Assembly (NCBI RefSeq): GCF_029227915.1
Contig: NC_079881.1
Location: forward strand, 30,729,501-30,793,500
Length of the DNA: 64,000 nucleotides
From: Hydractinia symbiolongicarpus
Lineage: Eukaryota; Cnidaria; Hydrozoa; Anthoathecata; Hydractiniidae
Direction of reading: 5' to 3'
The notes under the pieces were generated by a model. It was not told the DNA's origin and did not search any database. It saw nothing but the letters and a program-made list of their open reading frames with translations. Each line of letters opens with the position of its first letter. Position 1 is the first letter of the stretch. This document shows, in pieces, positions 13,301 through 27,110 of this stretch. Made by a program: the position numbers and the translations under genes.

Positions 13301-14605
13301 TATTTAGCAATATTTATCTGATATAACTAGGTTGCATCGCTTTTAACAGTGAAACGATTGACTGTGGCACATATTTGAACTAACTTTGGACTGTGACGTG
13401 ATCAATGTAATAAATGAGACAAATGGACTCCAAGAAAAAACATTCCTCTTAATTTGACGTGATTGCCGGAACTCAGCGATTACACTGGCCGCTGTGGTAG
13501 CGCTTCATTTAAGAGTTTAGATAAATAAGTCATTCTTTACTGTGGGACCAATCCTATCCGTTATCGCGCGCTGAAGAAGTAGCAATAGTTTCAAAAACTA
13601 CATGTCATTGACTTTCTAACGGTGTCAGTCCGTTTGAGTTACAACGTTTGGGTCACATATTCGTACCAACATGTATTTAGCAATATTTATCTGATATTAC
13701 TTTTAACAGTGAAACGATTGACTGTGGGACTTAATTGAACTGATTTTGGATTGTGACCTGATCAATGTAATAAATGAGACAAATGGACTCCAAGAAAAAC
13801 ATTTTCTTAATTTGACGTGATTGCCGGAAATCAGCGATTACACTGGGCTCTGTGGTAGCGCTTCATTTAAAAATTAAGATAAAAAAGTCATTTTTTACTG
13901 CGGGACCAATCCTAGCCGTTATCGCGCGCTGAAGAAATAGCGACAGTTTTAAAAATTACATTTCATTGACTTTTTAACGGTGTCAGTCCGTGTGAGTTTC
14001 AACGGTTGGGTCACATATTCGTACCAACATGTATTTAGCGATATTTATCTGATATTACTAGGTTGCATCGCTTTTAACAGTGAAACGATTGACTGTGGGA
14101 CATATTTGAACTAACTCTGGACTGTGACCTGATCAATGTAATAAATGACACAAATGGACTCCAACAAAAAACATTCCTCTTAATTTGACGTGATTGCCGG
14201 AAATCAGCGATTACACTGGCCGCTGTGGTAGCGCTTCATTTAAGAGTTTAGATAAATAAGTCATTCTTTACTGTGGGACCAATCCTATCCGTTATCGCGC
14301 GCTGAAGAAATAGCGACAGTTTCAAAAACTACATTTCATTGACTTTCTAACGGTGTCAGTCCCTTTCAGTTAAAACGGTTTGGTCACATATTCGTATCAA
14401 CATGTATTTAGCAATATTTTTCTAATATTACTAGGTTGCATCGCTTTTAACTATGAAACGATTGACTGTGGGACTTAATTGAACTGATTATGGACTGTGA
14501 CCTTATAAATGTGAAAGTGAGACAATTGGACTCCAAGAAATAACATTCTTCTTAATTTGACGTGATTGCCGGAACTCAGCGATTACACTGGGCGCTGTGG
14601 TAGCG
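9865..14605 (+). repeat. ~4.8-kb higher-order block (13 monomers), copy 1
   Basis: This block is repeated immediately to its right at about 14671-19413. Offsets are 4806 bp at 'tatcgcacgctg' (acgc at 10611 and 15417), 4806 bp at the deleted monomer near 11116/15923, and 4808 bp at 'aactctggactg' (14114 and 18922). In between, the offset rises to about 5180 bp, because this copy lacks one monomer that copy 2 has and keeps one that copy 2 lacks. The lost monomer is marked by a hybrid at 13021-13045, where 'gacctgatcaatgt' runs directly into 'gataaaggagacaattcg'. The extra monomer lies at about 13730-14100. Edges are accurate to a few tens of bases. Confidence 0.82.
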
Positions 14606-14670
14606 CTTCATTTAAAAATTTAGATAAATAAGTCGTTCTTTACTGTAGGACCAATCCTATCCGTTTTCGC

Positions 14671-17600
14671 GCGCTGAAGAAATAGCGACAGTTTCAAAAA
14701 TTACATTTCATTGACTTTCTAACGGTGTCAGTCCGTTTGAGTTTCAACAGTTGGGTCACATATTCGTACCAACATGTATTTAGCGATATTTATCTGATAT
14801 TACTAGGTTGCATCGCTTTTAACAGTGAAACGATTGACTGTGGGACATAATTGAACTAACTTTGGACTGTGACCTGATAAATGTGAAAAATGAGACAATT
14901 GGACTTCAAGAAATAACATTCTTCTTAATTTCACGTGATTGCCGGAACTCAGCGATTACACTGGCCGCTGTGGTAGCGCTTCATTTAAGAGTTTAGATAA
15001 ATAAGTCATTCTTTACTGTGGGACCAATCCTATCCGTTATCACGCGCTGAAGAAATTGCGACAGTTTCAAAAACTACATTTCATTGACTTTCTAACGGTG
15101 TCAGTCCCTTTCAGTTACAACGGTTTGGTCACATATTCGTACCAACATGTATTTAGCAATATTTTTCTAATATTACTAGGTTGCATCGCTTTCATCTATG
15201 AAACGATTGACTGTGGGACTTAATTGAACTAACTTTGGACTGTCACCTGATAAATGTGATAAAGAAGACAATTCGACTCCAAGAAATAACATTCTTCTTA
15301 ATTTGACATGATTGCCGAAACTTAGCGATTACACTGGGCTCTGTGGTAGCGCTTCATTTAAAAATTAAGATAAAAAAGTCATTTTTTACTGCGGGACCAA
15401 TCCTAGCCGTTATCGCACGCTGAAGAAATAGCGACAGTTTCAAAAATTACATTTCATTGACTTTTTAACGGTGTCAGTCCGTTTGAGTTTCAACGGTTGG
15501 GTCACATATTCGTACCAACAAGTATTTAGCGATATTTATCTGATATTACTAGGTTGCATCGCTTTTAACTATGAAACGATTGACTGTGGGACTTAATTGA
15601 ACTAACTTTGGACTGTCACCTGATAAATGTGATAAAGGAGACAATTCGACTCCAAGAAATAACATTCTTCTTAATTTGACGTGATTGCCGGAACTCAGCG
15701 ATTACACTGGCCGCTGTGGTAGCGCTTCATTTAAGAGTTTAGATAAATAAGTCATTCTTTACTGTGGGACCAATCCTATCCGTTATCGCGCGCTGAAGAA
15801 GTAGCAATAGTTTCAAAAACGACATGTCATTGACTTTCTAACGGTGTCAGTCCGTTTGAGTTACAACGTTTGGGTCACATATTCGTACCAACATGTATTT
15901 AGCAATATTTATCTGATATTACTTTTAACAGTGAAACGATTGACTGTGGGACTTAATTGAACTGATTTTGGATTGTGACCTGATCAATGTAATAAATGAG
16001 ACAAATGGACTCCAAGAAAAAACATTTTCTTAATTTGACGTGATTGCCGGAAATCAGCGATTACACTGGGCTCTGTGGTAGCGCTTCATTTAAAAATTAA
16101 GATAAAAAAGTCATTTTTTACTGCGGGACCAATCCTAGCCGTTATCGCGCGCTGAAGAAATAGCGACAGTTTCAAAAATTACATTTCATTGACTTTCTAA
16201 CGGTGTCAGTCCGTTTGAGTTTCAACAGTTGGGTCACATATTCGTAATAACATGTATTTAGCGATATTTATCTGATATTACTAGATTGCATCGCTTTTAA
16301 CAGTGAAACCATTGACTGTGGGACATATTTGAACTAACTTTGGACTGTGACCTGATCAATGTAATAAATGAGACAAATGGACTCCAAGAAAAAACATTCC
16401 TCTTAATTTGACGTGATTGCTGGAACTTAGCGATTACACTGGCGGCTGTGGTAGCGCTTCATTTAAGAGTTTAGATAAATAAGTCATTTTTTACTGTGGG
16501 ACCAATCCTATCCGTTATCGCGCGCTGAAGAAATAGCGACAGTTTCAAAAACTACATTTCATTGACTTTCTAACGTTGTCAGTCCCTTTCAGTTACAACG
16601 GTTTGGTCACATATTCGTACAAACATGTATTTAGCAATATTTTTCTAATATTACTATGTTGCATCGCTTTTAACTATGAAACGATTGACTGTGGGACTTA
16701 ATTGAACTAACTTTGGACTGTCACCTGATAAATGTGATAAAGGAGACAATTCGACTCCAAGAAATAACATTCTTCTTAATTTGACATGATTGCCGAAACT
16801 TAGCGATTACACTGGGCTCTGTGGTAGCGCTTCATTTAAAAATTAAGATAAAAAAGTCATTTTTTACTGCGGGACCAATCCTAGCCGTTATCGCGCGCTG
16901 AAGAAATAGCGACAGTTTCAAAAATTACATTTCATTGACTTTTTAACGGTGTCAGTCCGATTGAGTTTCAACGGTTGGGTCACATATTCGTACCAACATG
17001 TATTTAGCAATATTTATCTGATATAACTAGGTTGCATCGCTTTTAACAGTGAAACGATTGACTGTGGCACATATTTGAACTAACTTTGGACTGTGACGTG
17101 ATCAATGTAATAAATGAGACAAATGGACTCCAAGAAAAAACATTCCTCTTAATTTGACGTGATTGCCGGAACTCAGCGATTACACTGGCCGCTGTGGTAG
17201 CGCTTCATTTAAGAGTTTAGATAAATAAGTCATTCTTTACTGTGGGACCAATCCTATCCGTTATCGCGCGCTGAAGAAGTAGCAATAGTTTCAAAAACTA
17301 CATGTCATTGACTTTCTGACGGTGTCAGTCCGTTTGAGTTACAACGTTTGGGTCACATATTCGTACCAACATGTATTTAGCAATATTTATCTGATATTAC
17401 TTTTAACAGTGAAACGATTGACTGTGGGACTTAATTGAACTGATTTTGGATTGTGACCTGATCAATGTAATAAATGAGACAAATGGACTCCAAGAAAAAA
17501 CATTCCTCTTAATTTGACGTGATTGCCGGAACTCAGCGATTACACTAGCCGCTGTGGTAGCGCTTCATTTAAAAATTAAGATAAAAAAGTCATTTTTTAC

Positions 17601-19413
17601 TGCGGGACCAATCCTAGCCGTTATCGCGCGCTGAAGAAATAGCGACAGTTTCAAAAATTACATTTCATTGACTTTCTAACGGTGTCAGTCCGTTTGAGTT
17701 TCAACAGTTGGGTCACATATTCCTAATAACATGTATTTAGCGATATTTATCTGATATTACTAGATTGCATCGCTTTTAACAGTGAAACGATTGACTGTGG
17801 GACATATTTGAACTAACTTTGGACTGTGACCTGATCAATGTAATAAATGAGACAAATGGACTCCAAGAAAAAACATTCCTCTTAATTTGACGTGATTGCT
17901 GGAACTTACCGATTACACTGGCGGCTGTGGTAGCGCTTCATTTAAGAGTTTAGATAAATAAGTCATTTTTTACTGTGGGACCAATCCTATCCGTTATCGC
18001 GCGCTGAAGAAATAGCGACAGTTTCAAAAACTACATTTCATTGACTTTCTAACGGTGTCAGTCCCTTTCAGTTACAACGGTTTGGTCACATATTCGTACC
18101 AACATGTATTTAGCAATATTTTTCTAATATTACTAGGTTGCATCGCTTTTAACTTCGAAACGATTGACTGTGGGACTTAATTGAACTAACTTTGGACTGT
18201 CACCTGATAAATGTGATAAAGGAGACAATTCGACTCCAAGAAATAACATTCTTCTTAATTTGACATGATTGCCGAAACTTAGCGATTACACTGGGCTCTG
18301 TGGTAGCGCTTCATTTAAAAATTAAGATAAAAAAGTCATTTTTTACTGCGGGACCAATCCTAGCCGTTATCGCGCGCTGAAGAAATAGCGACAGTTTCAA
18401 AAATCACATTTCATTGACTTTTTAACGGTGTCAGTCCGATTGAGTTTCAACGGTTGGGTCACATATTCGTACCAACATGTATTTAGCAATATTTATCTGA
18501 TATAACTAGGTTGCATCGCTTTTAACAGTGAAACGATTGACTGTGGCACATATTTGAACTAACTTTGAACTGTGACGTGATCAATGTAATAAATGAGACA
18601 AATGGACTCCAAGAAAAAACATTCCTCTTAATTTGACGTGATTGCCGGAACTCAGCGATTACACTGGCCGCTGTGGTAGCGCTTCATTTAAGAGTTTAGA
18701 TAAATAAGTCATTCTTTACTGTGGGACCCATCCTATCCGTTATCGCGCGCTGAAGAAGTAGCAATAGTTTCAAAAACTACATGTCATTGACTTTCTAACG
18801 GTGTCAGTCCGTTTGAGTTACAACGTTTGGGTCACATATTCGTACCAACATGTATTTAGCAATATTTATCTGATATTACTTTTAACAGTGAAACGATTGA
18901 CTGTGGGACATATTTGAACTAACTCTGGACTGTGACCTGATCAATGTAATAAATGACACAAATGGACTCCAACAAAAAACATTCCTCTTAATTTGACGTG
19001 ATTGCCGGAAATCAGCGATTACACTGGCCGCTGTGGTAGCGCTTCATTTAAGAGTTTAGATAAATAAGTCATTCTTTACTGTGGGACCAATCCTATCCGT
19101 TATCGCGCGCTGAAGAAATAGCGACAGTTTCAAAACCTACATTTCATTGACTTTCTAACGGTGTCAGTCCCTTTCAGTTAAAACGGTTTGGTCACATATT
19201 CGTATCAACATGTATTTAGCAATATTTTTCTAATATTACTAGGTTGCATCGCTTTTAACTATGAAACGATTGACTGTGGGACTTAATTGAACTGATTATG
19301 GACTGTGACCTTATAAATGTGAAAGTGAGACAATTGGACTCCAAGAAATAACATTCTTCTTAATTTGACGTGATTGCCGGAACTCAGCGATTACACTGGG
19401 CGCTGTGGTAGCG
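14671..19413 (+). repeat. ~4.8-kb higher-order block (13 monomers), copy 2
   Basis: Partner of 9865-14605. It retains the monomer at about 17830-18200 that copy 1 has lost, and lacks the one found at about 13730-14100 in copy 1: near 18880-18909 the 13-bp-deleted monomer runs straight into 'gggacatatttgaac'. The two changes cancel in length. Similarity to copy 1 stops near 19413, where 'aaaaattaagctaaaaaaag' replaces 'aaaaatttagataaataagt'. Confidence 0.82.
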
Positions 19414-22400
19414 CTTCATTTAAAAATTAAGCTAAAAAAAGTCATTTTTTTACTGTGGGACCAATCCTAGCCGTTAGTGCGCGCGAAAGAAGTAGCAATA
19501 GTTTCAAAAACTACATTTCATTGACTTTCTAACGGTGTCAGTCCGTTTGAGTTACAACGTTTGGGTCACATATTCGTACCAACATGTATTTAGCAATATT
19601 TATCTGATATTACTAGGTTGCATCGTTTTTAACAGTGAAACGATTGACTGTGGGACTTAATTGAACTGATTTTGGACTGTGACCTGATCAATGTAATAAA
19701 TGAGACAAATGGACTCCAAGAAAAAACATTCTTCTTAATTTGACGTGATTGCCAGAAATCAGCGATTACACTGGGCGTTGTGGTAGCGCTTCATTTAAAA
19801 ATTTAGATAAATAAGTCGTTCTTTACTGTGGGACCAATCCTATCCGTTATCGCGCGCTGAGGAAATAGCGACAGTTTTAAAAACTACACTTCATTGACTT
19901 TCTAACGGTGTCAATTCGATTGAGTTTCAACGGTTGTGTCACATATTCGTACCAACATGTATTTAGCGATATTTTTGTGATATTACTAGGTTTCATCGCT
20001 CTTAACAAAGAAACGATTGACTGTGGGACTTAATTGAACTAACTTTGCACTGTGACCTGATAAATGTGAAAAATGAGAGAATTGGACTTCAAGAAATAAC
20101 ATTCTTCTTAATTTGACGTGATTGCCGGAACTCAGCAATTACACTGGCCGCTGTGGTAGCGCTTCATTTAAGAGTTTAGATAAATAAGTCATTCTTTACT
20201 GTGGGACCAATCCTATCCGTTATCGCGCGCTAAAGAAATAGCGACAGTTTCAAAAACTACATTTCATTGACTTTCTAACGGTGTCAGTCACTTTCAGGTA
20301 CAACGGTTCGGTTTGGTCACATATTCGTATCAACATGTATTTAGCAATATTTTTCTAATATTACTAGGTTGCATCGCTTTTAACAGTGAAACGATTGACT
20401 GTGGGACTTAATTGAACTGATTTTGGACTGTGACCTGATCAATGTAATAAATGAGACAAATGGACTCCAAGAAAAAACATTCTTCTTAATTTGACGTGAT
20501 TGCCGGAAATCAGCGATTACACTGGGCGTTGTGGTAGCGCTTCATTTAAAAATTTAGATAAATAAGTCGTTCTTTACTGTGGGACCAATCCTATCCGTTA
20601 TCGCGCGCTGAGGAAATAGCGACAGTTTCAAAAATAACACTTCATTGACTTTCTAACGGTGTCAATTCGATTGAGTTTCAACGGTTGTGTCACATATTTG
20701 TACCAACATGTATTTAGCGATATTTTTCTGACATTACTAGGTTTCATCGCTTTTAACAAAGAAACGATTGACTGTGGGACTTAATTGAACTAACTTTGGA
20801 CTGTGACCTGATAAATGTGAAAAATGAGACAATTGGACTTCAAGAAATAACATTCTTCTTAATTTGACGTGATTGCCGGAACTCAGTGATTACACTGGCC
20901 GCTGTGGTAGCGCTTCATTAAAGAGTTTAGATAAATAAGTCATTCTTTACTGTGGGACCAATCCTATCCGTTATCGCGCGCTGAAGAAATAGCGACAGTT
21001 TCAAAAACTACATTTCATTGACTTTTTAACGGTGTCAGTCCCTTTCAGTTACAACGGTTTGGTCACATATTCGTACCAACATGTATTTAGCAATATTTTT
21101 CTAATATTATTAGGTTGCATCGCTTTTAACTATGAAACGATTGACTGTGGGACTTAATTGAACTAACTTTGGACTGTCACCTGATAAATGTGATAAAGGA
21201 GACAATTGGACTCCAAGAAATAGCATTCTTCTTAATTTGACATGATTGCCGAAACTTAGCGATTACACTGGGCTCTGTGGTAGCGCTTTATTTAAAAATT
21301 TAGATAAATAAGTCATTTCTTACTGTGGGACCAATCCTAGCTGTTATCCCGCGCTGAAGAATTAGAGACGGTTTCAAAAATTGCATTTCATTGACTTTCT
21401 AACAGTATCAATCCGTTTGAGTTACAATGGTTGAGGCACATATTCGTACCAACATGTATTTAGCGATATTTTTCTGATATTACTAGGTTGTATGGCTTTT
21501 AACAGTGAAACGATTGACTGTGGGACTTAATTGGACTGATTATAGACTGTGACTTTATAAATGTGAAAGTGAGACAATTGGACTCCAAGAAATAACATTC
21601 TTCTTAATTTGACGTGATTGCCGGAACTCAGCGATTACACTGGGCGCTGTGGTAGCGCTTCATTTAAAAATTAAGCTAAAAAAAGTCATTTTTTTACTGT
21701 GGGACCAATCCTAGCCGTTAGCGCGCGCTGAAAAAGTAGCAATAGTTTCAAAAACTACATTTCATTGACTTTCTAACGGTGTCAGTCCGTTTGAGTTACA
21801 ACGTTTGGGTCACATATTCGTACCAACATGTATTTAGCGATATTTATCTGATGTTACTTGGTTGCATCGCTTTTAACAGTGAAACGATTGACTGTGGGAC
21901 TTAATTGAACTGATTTTGGACTGTGACCTGATCAATGTGAAATATAAGACAATTGGACTTCAAGAAATAACATTCTTCTTAATTTGACGTGATTGCCGGA
22001 ACTCAGTGATTACACTGGCCGCGGTGGTAGCGCTTCATTTCAGAGTTTAGATAAATAAGTCATTCTTTACTGTGGGACCAATGCTATCCGTTATCGCGCG
22101 CTGAAGAAATAGCGACAGTTTCAAAAACTACATTTCATTGACTTTTTAACGGTGTCAGTCCCTTTCAGTTACAACGGTTTGGTCACATATTCGTACCAAC
22201 ATGTATTTAGCAATATTTTTCTAATATTACTAGGTTGCATCGCTTTTAACTATGAAACGATTGACGGTGGGACTTAATTGAACTAACTTTGGACTGTCAC
22301 CTGATAAATGTGATAAAGGAGACAATTGGACTTCAAGAAATAACATTCTTCTTAATTTGACGTGATTGCCGGAACTCAGTGATTACACTGGCCGCTGTGG

Positions 22401-25400
22401 TAGCGCTTCATTTAAGAGTTTAGATAAATAAGTCATTCTTTACTGTGGGACCAATCCTATCCGTTATCGCGCGCTGAAGAAATAGCGACAGTTTCAAAAA
22501 CTACATTTCATTGACTTTTTACCGGTGTCAGTCCCTTTCAGTTACAACGGTTTGGTCACATATTCGTACCAACATGTATTTAGCAATATTTTTCTAATAT
22601 TATTAGGTTGCATCGCTTTTAACTATGAAACGATTGACTGTGGGACTTAATTGAACTAACTTTGGACTGTCACCTGATAAATGTGATAAAGGAGACAATT
22701 GGACTCCAAGAAATAGCATTCTTCTTAATTTGACATGATTGCCGAAACTTAGCGATTACACTGGGCTCTGTGGTAGCGCTTTATTTAAAAATTTAGATAA
22801 ATAAGTCATTTCTTACTGTGGGACCAATCCTAGCTGTTATCCCGCGCTGAAGAATTAGAGACGGTTTCAAAAATTGCATTTCATTGACTTTCTAACAGTA
22901 TCAATCCGTTTGAGTTACAATGGTTGAGGCACATATTCGTACCAACATGTATTTAGCGATATTTTTCTGATATTACTAGGTTGTATGGCTTTTAACAGTG
23001 AAACGATTGACTGTGGGACTTAATTGGACTGATTATAGACTGTGACTTTATAAATGTGAAAGTGAGACAATTGGACTCCAAGAAATAACATTCTTCTTAA
23101 TTTGACGTGATTGCCGGAACTCAGCGATTACGCTGGGCGCTGTGGTAGCGTTTCATTTAAAAATTAAGCTAAAAAAAGTCATTTTTTTACTGTGGGACCA
23201 ATCCTAGCCGTTAGCGCGCGCTGAAAAAGTAGCAATAGTTTCAAAAACTACATTTCATTGACTTTCTAACGGTGTCAGTCCGTTTGAGTTACAACGTTTG
23301 GGTCACATATTCGTACCAACATGTATTTAGCGATATTTATCTGATGTTACTTGGTTGCATCGCTTTTAACAGTGAAACGATTGACTGTGGGACTTAATTG
23401 AACTGATTTTGGACTGTGACCTGATCAATGTAATAAATGAGACAAATGGACTCCAAGAAAAAAGTTCTTCTTAATTTGACGTGATTGCCGGAACTGAGCG
23501 ATTACACTGGCCGCTGTGGTAGCGCTTCATTTAAGAGTTTAGATAAATAAGTCATTCTTTACTGTGGGACCAATCCTAGCTGTTATCGCGCGCTGAAGAA
23601 ATAGCGAAAGTTTCAAAAACTACATTTCATTGACTTTCTAACGGTGTCATTCCCTTACAGTTACAACGGTTTGGTCACATATTCGTATCAACATGTATTT
23701 AGCAATATTTTTTTAATATTACTAGGTTGCATCGCTTTTAACTATGAAACGATTGAATGTGGGACTTAATTGAACTAACTTTGGACTGTCACCTGATAAA
23801 TGTGATAAAGGAGACAATTGGAGTCCAAGAAATAACATTCTTCTTAATTTGACATGATTGCCGAAACTTAGCGATTACACTGGGCTCTGTGGTAGCGCTT
23901 CATTTAAAAATTTAGATAAATAACTCATTTCTTACTGTGGGACCAATCCTAGCTGTTATCCCGCGCTGAAGAAATAGAGACAGTTTCAAAAAGTACATTT
24001 CATTGACTTTCTAACAGTATCAATCCGTTTGAGTTACAATGGTTGAGGCACATATTCGTACCAACATGTATTTAGCGATATTTTTCTGATATTACTAGGA
24101 TGTATGGCTTTTAACAGGGAAACAATTGACTGTGGGACTTAATTGAACTGATTATGGGCTGTGACCTTATAAATGTGAAAGTGAGACAATTGGACTCCAA
24201 GAAATAACATTCTTCTTAATTTGACGTGATTGCCGGAACTCAGCGATTACACTGGGCGCTGTGGTAGCGCTTCATTTAAAAATTAAGCTAAAAAAAGTCG
24301 TTTTTTTACTGTTAGGCCAATCCTAGCCGTTAGCGCGCGCTGAAGAAGTAGCAATAGTTTCAAAAACTACATTTCATTGACTTTCTAACGGTGTCAGTCC
24401 GTTTGAGTTGCAACGTTTGGGTCACATATTCGTACCAACATGTATTTAGCGATATTTATCTGATATTACTAGGTTGCATCGCTTTTAACAGTGAAACGAT
24501 TGACTGTGGGACTTAATTGAACTGATTTTGGACTGTGACCTGATCAATGTGAAATATAAGACAATTGGACTTCAAGAAATAACATTCTTCTTAATTTGAC
24601 GTGATTGCCGGAACTCAGTGATTACACTGGCCGCTGTGGTAGCGCTTCATTTAAGAGTTTAGATAAATAAGTCATTCTTTACTGTGGGACCAATGCTATC
24701 CGTTATCGCGCGCTGAAGAAATAGCGACAGTTTCAAAAACTACATTTCATTGACTTTTTAACGGTGTCAGTCCCTTTCAGTTACAACGGTTTGGTCACAT
24801 ATTCGTACCAACATGTATTTAGCAATATTTTTCTAATATTACTAGGTTGCATCGCTTTTAACTATGAAACGATTGACGGTGGGACTTAATTGAACTAACT
24901 TTGGACTGTCACCTGATAAATGTGATAAAGGAGACAATTGGACTCCAAAAAATAACATTCTTCTTAATTTGACGTGATTGCCGGAACTCAGTGATTACAC
25001 TGGCCGCTGTGGTAGCGCTTCATTTAAAAATTTAGATAAATAAGTCATTTCTTAATGTGGGACCAATCCTAGCTGTTATCCCGCGCTGAAGAATTAGAGA
25101 CGGTTTCAAAAAGTGCATTTCATTGACTTTCTAACAGTATAAATCCGTTTGAGTTACAATGGTTGAGGCACATATTCGTACCAACATGTATTTAGCGATA
25201 TTTTTCTGATATTACTAGGTTGTATGGCTTTTAACAGTGAAACGAATGACTGTGGGACTTAATTGGACTGATTATAGACTGTGACTTTATAAATGTGAAA
25301 GTGAGACAATTGGACTCCAAGAAATAACATTCTTCTTAATTTGACGTGATTGCCGGAACTCAGCGATTACACTGGGCGCTGTGGTAGCGCTTCATTTAAA

Positions 25401-26100
25401 AATTAAGCTAAAAAAAGTCATTTTTTTACTGTGGGACCAATCCTAGCCGTTAGTGCGCGCTGAAAAAGTAGCAATAGTTTCAAAAACTACATTTCATTGA
25501 CTTTCTAACGGTGTCAGTCCGTTTGAGTTTCAACGTTTGGGTCACATATTCGTACCAACATGTATTTAGCGATATTTATCTGATGTTACTTGGTTGCATC
25601 GCTTTTAACAGTGAAACGATTGACTGTGGTACTTAATTGAACTGATTTTGGACTGTGACCTGATCAATGTAATAAATGAGACAAATGGACTCCAAGAAAA
25701 ACATTCTTCTTAATTTGACGTGATTGCCGGAACTCAGCGATTACACTGGCCGCTGTGGTAGCGCTTCATTTAAGAGTTTAGATAAATAAGTCATTCTTTA
25801 CTGTGGGACCAATCCTATCCGTTATCGCGCGGTGAAGAAATAGCGACAGTTTCAAAAACTACATTTCATTGACTTTCTAACGGTGTCATTCCCTTACAGT
25901 TACAACGGTTTGGTCACATATTCGTATCAACATGTATTTAGCAATATTTTTTTAATATTACTAGGTTGCATCGCTTTTAACTATGAAACGATTGAATGTG
26001 TGACTTAATTGAACTAACTTTGGACTGTCACCTGATAAATGTGATAAAGGAGACAATTGGACTCCAAGAAATAACATTCTTCTTAATTTGACATGAGTGC
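19414..26100 (+). repeat. Mixed satellite segment with a four-monomer period
   Basis: About 18 monomers in which the variant types change to those of the central window: 'agttacaatggttgagg' with 'ttgtatggcttttaac', and 'aagctaaaaaaagtc' with 'ccgttagcgcgcgctg'. A four-monomer repeat is visible: 'aattggactgattatagac' near 21530 returns near 23024 and again near 25262, and the neighbouring types follow in nearly the same order. One monomer near 20300 has a 5-bp insertion, giving 'ggttcggtttggtc' in place of 'ggtttggtc'. No non-satellite sequence is present. Confidence 0.75.
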
Positions 26101-26184
26101 CGAAACTTAGCGATTACACTGGGCTCTGTGGTAGCGCTTCATTTAAAAATTTAGATAAATAAGTCATTTCTTACTGTGGGACCA

Positions 26185-27110
26185 ATGCTATCCGTTATCG
26201 CGCGCTGAAGAAATAGCGACAGTTTCAAAAACTACATTTCATTGACTTTTTAACGGTGTCAGGCCCTTTCAGTTACAACAGTTTGGTCACATATTCGTAC
26301 CAACATGTATTTAGCGATATTTATCTGATGTTACTTGGTTGCATCGCTTTTAACAGTGAAACGATTGACTGTGGGACTTAATTGAACTGATTTTGGACTG
26401 TGACCTGATCAATGTAATAAATGAGACAAATGGACTCCAAGAAAAAAATTCTTCTTAATTTGACGTGATTGCCGGAACTCAGTGATTACACTGGCCGCTG
26501 TGGTAGCGCTTCATTTAAGAGTTTAGATAAATAAGTCATTCTTTACTGTGGGACCAATGCTATCCGTTATCGCGCGCTGAAGAAATAGCGACAGTTTCAA
26601 AAACTACATTTCATTGACTTTTTAACGGTGTCAGGCCCTTTCAGTTACAACAGTTTGGTCACATATTCGTACCAACATGTATTTAGCAATATTTTTCTAA
26701 TATTACTAGGTTGCATCGCTTTTAACTATGAAACGATTGACTGTGGGACTTAATTGAACTAACTTTGGACTGTCACCTGATAAATGTGATAAAGGAGACA
26801 AATGGACTCCAAGAAAAAAATTCTTCTTAATTTGACGTGATTGCCGGAACTCAGTGATTACACTGGCCGCTGTGGTAGCGCTTCATTTAAGAGTTTAGAT
26901 AAATAAGTCATTCTTTACTGTGGGACCAATGCTATCCGTTATCGCGCGCTGAAGAAATAGCGACAGTTTCAAAAACTACATTTCATTGACTTTTTAACGG
27001 TGTCAGGCCCTTTCAGTTACAACAGTTTGGTCACATATTCGTACCAACATGTATTTAGCAATATTTTTCTAATATTACTAGGTTGCATCGCTTTTAACTA
27101 TGAAACGATT
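26185..27110 (+). repeat. Run of near-identical single monomers ('aggccctttcag' type)
   Basis: The private variant 'tcaggccctttcagttac' plus 'caacagtttggtc' occurs in three successive monomers (anchor at 26261, 26633 and 27005, spaced 372 bp) and was not noticed elsewhere. The third copy is a hybrid: near 26790 'gataaaggagacaa' continues as 'atggactccaagaaaaaaat', joining the first part of one type to the rest of another. This is local monomer-by-monomer amplification rather than amplification of a larger unit. Confidence 0.78.

Larger units (their letters stand above)
3400..18900 (+). repeat. Monomer subtype with a 13-bp internal deletion (8 copies)
   Basis: Eight monomers lack 'aggttgcatcgct' (or an equivalent 13 bp), so that 'gatattact' runs directly into 'tttaacagtg'. 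The junctions are near 3686, 9639, 11116, 12595, 13700, 15923, 17400 and 18879, all in the first 19 kb. All eight also share 'agcaatatttatctgatatt' upstream and mostly 'gttacaacgtttgggtc', so they descend from a single deletion and were spread by HOR duplication. The listed interval is the range over which they occur; it is not a single element. Confidence 0.88.
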
